From positions 556-6,588 of the forward strand of contig JAPLCR010000185.1 in NCBI GenBank assembly GCA_026392135.1: a stretch of DNA of 6,033 nt, written 5' to 3'. This stretch comes from Armatimonadota bacterium. GTDB taxonomy: Bacteria > Armatimonadota > Chthonomonadetes > Chthonomonadales > Chthonomonadaceae. The first letter of the stretch is position 1, and each line of letters starts with the position of its first letter. The translations under genes and the position numbers were made by a program. Positions 5,977 to 6,033 of the stretch are shown here, piece by piece. The notes beneath the pieces are model-generated. The model was given only the letters and a program-made list of their open reading frames with translations, made no database searches and had not been told where the DNA came from.

Positions 5977-6033
5977 TAAGTACCGCCCCCAGCAAATGGG
6001 GGTCGGGTTTGAGGTAAACTGTTGTCACTATGC
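5957..6033 (-). CDS. C-terminal end of an unidentified minus-strand gene (partial)
   Basis: The frame is open from the window edge (base 6033) to TAA at 5959-5957, giving 24 codons ending 'HLLGAVLSASAVA'. It is followed at once by an intrinsic terminator whose hairpin overlaps the last codons, as expected for the end of a gene. There are too few residues to name a family. An alternative is a short peptide starting at GTG 6028 (23 codons), but the stretch is so short that an open frame by chance cannot be excluded. Confidence 0.4.
   Translation of the reverse strand, partial: IVTTVYLKPDPHLLGAVLSASAVA

Noticed and set aside
5976..6002. CCCCC-N7-GGGGG hairpin and a GGGGGCGGTACTT string resembling a T-box core
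   Set aside because: The stem is only 5 bp, lacks a T-tract, the T-box consensus is not met, and it is upstream of both a terminator and the leuC promoter.
4901..6023. 13-base exact repeat GAGGTAAACTGTT at 4901-4913 and 6011-6023
   Set aside because: One copy is inside leuC and the other in the edge frame, in different reading frames and with unrelated flanks; one such match in 6 kb is close to chance expectation.
1..6033. tRNA, rRNA, CRISPR array, insertion sequence or attachment site
   Set aside because: I found no cloverleaf-like sequence, no regularly spaced repeats, no transposase and no terminal inverted repeats, including at the edges of the RusA/HEPN cassette.

Overview
The window most resembles a chromosomal segment of a Planctomycete/Armatimonadota-like bacterium, and Armatimonadota is my best guess. 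Two things point there. One is a DUF1553 + DUF1501 pair, which is typical of Planctomycetes, Verrucomicrobia and Armatimonadota. The other is a pseudopilin of the 'AFTLIELLVVIAIIA...AILFPVFSRAREKAR' type with a C-terminal H-X9-DG motif, a form very common in Armatimonadota. This is inference from protein style only; there is no rRNA or other phylogenetic marker.

Layout. Positions 1-1729 (+) hold the last 81 codons of a DUF1553 protein, overlapping by 4 bases (ATGA) a complete DUF1501 protein with a Tat signal. Positions 1751-1785 form a strong hairpin terminator between convergent genes. Positions 5775 down to 1841 (-) form one tightly packed gene string: leuC, a RusA-like endonuclease gene, a gene with a degenerate PD-(D/E)XK-like region followed by a HEPN-like RNxxxH motif, leuD, and a type II/IV pseudopilin gene. 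Gaps are 17, 42, 14 and 34 bases, with no terminator between them. A near-consensus sigma-A promoter (TTGACT-17-TACAAT) lies about 60-90 bases upstream of leuC. Beyond it, at the right edge, are an intrinsic terminator and the last 24 codons of an unidentified minus-strand reading frame.

What stands out. First, leuC is intact at both ends and keeps all three iron-sulfur cysteines, but it lacks exactly about 20 residues. These include the near-invariant GDSHTxTHGAFG loop that carries active-site residues in the aconitase superfamily, so as written the enzyme should be crippled. Second, two genes of visibly lower GC, a RusA-like resolvase and a nuclease-like/HEPN protein, sit between leuC and leuD, whose products must form one heterodimeric enzyme. 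They look like a two-gene nucleic-acid-processing cassette inserted into the leucine operon. In the second protein the nuclease ExK acid is replaced by Phe while the HEPN motif is intact, which hints that the HEPN part is the working domain. No function for this pair is established from the sequence alone.
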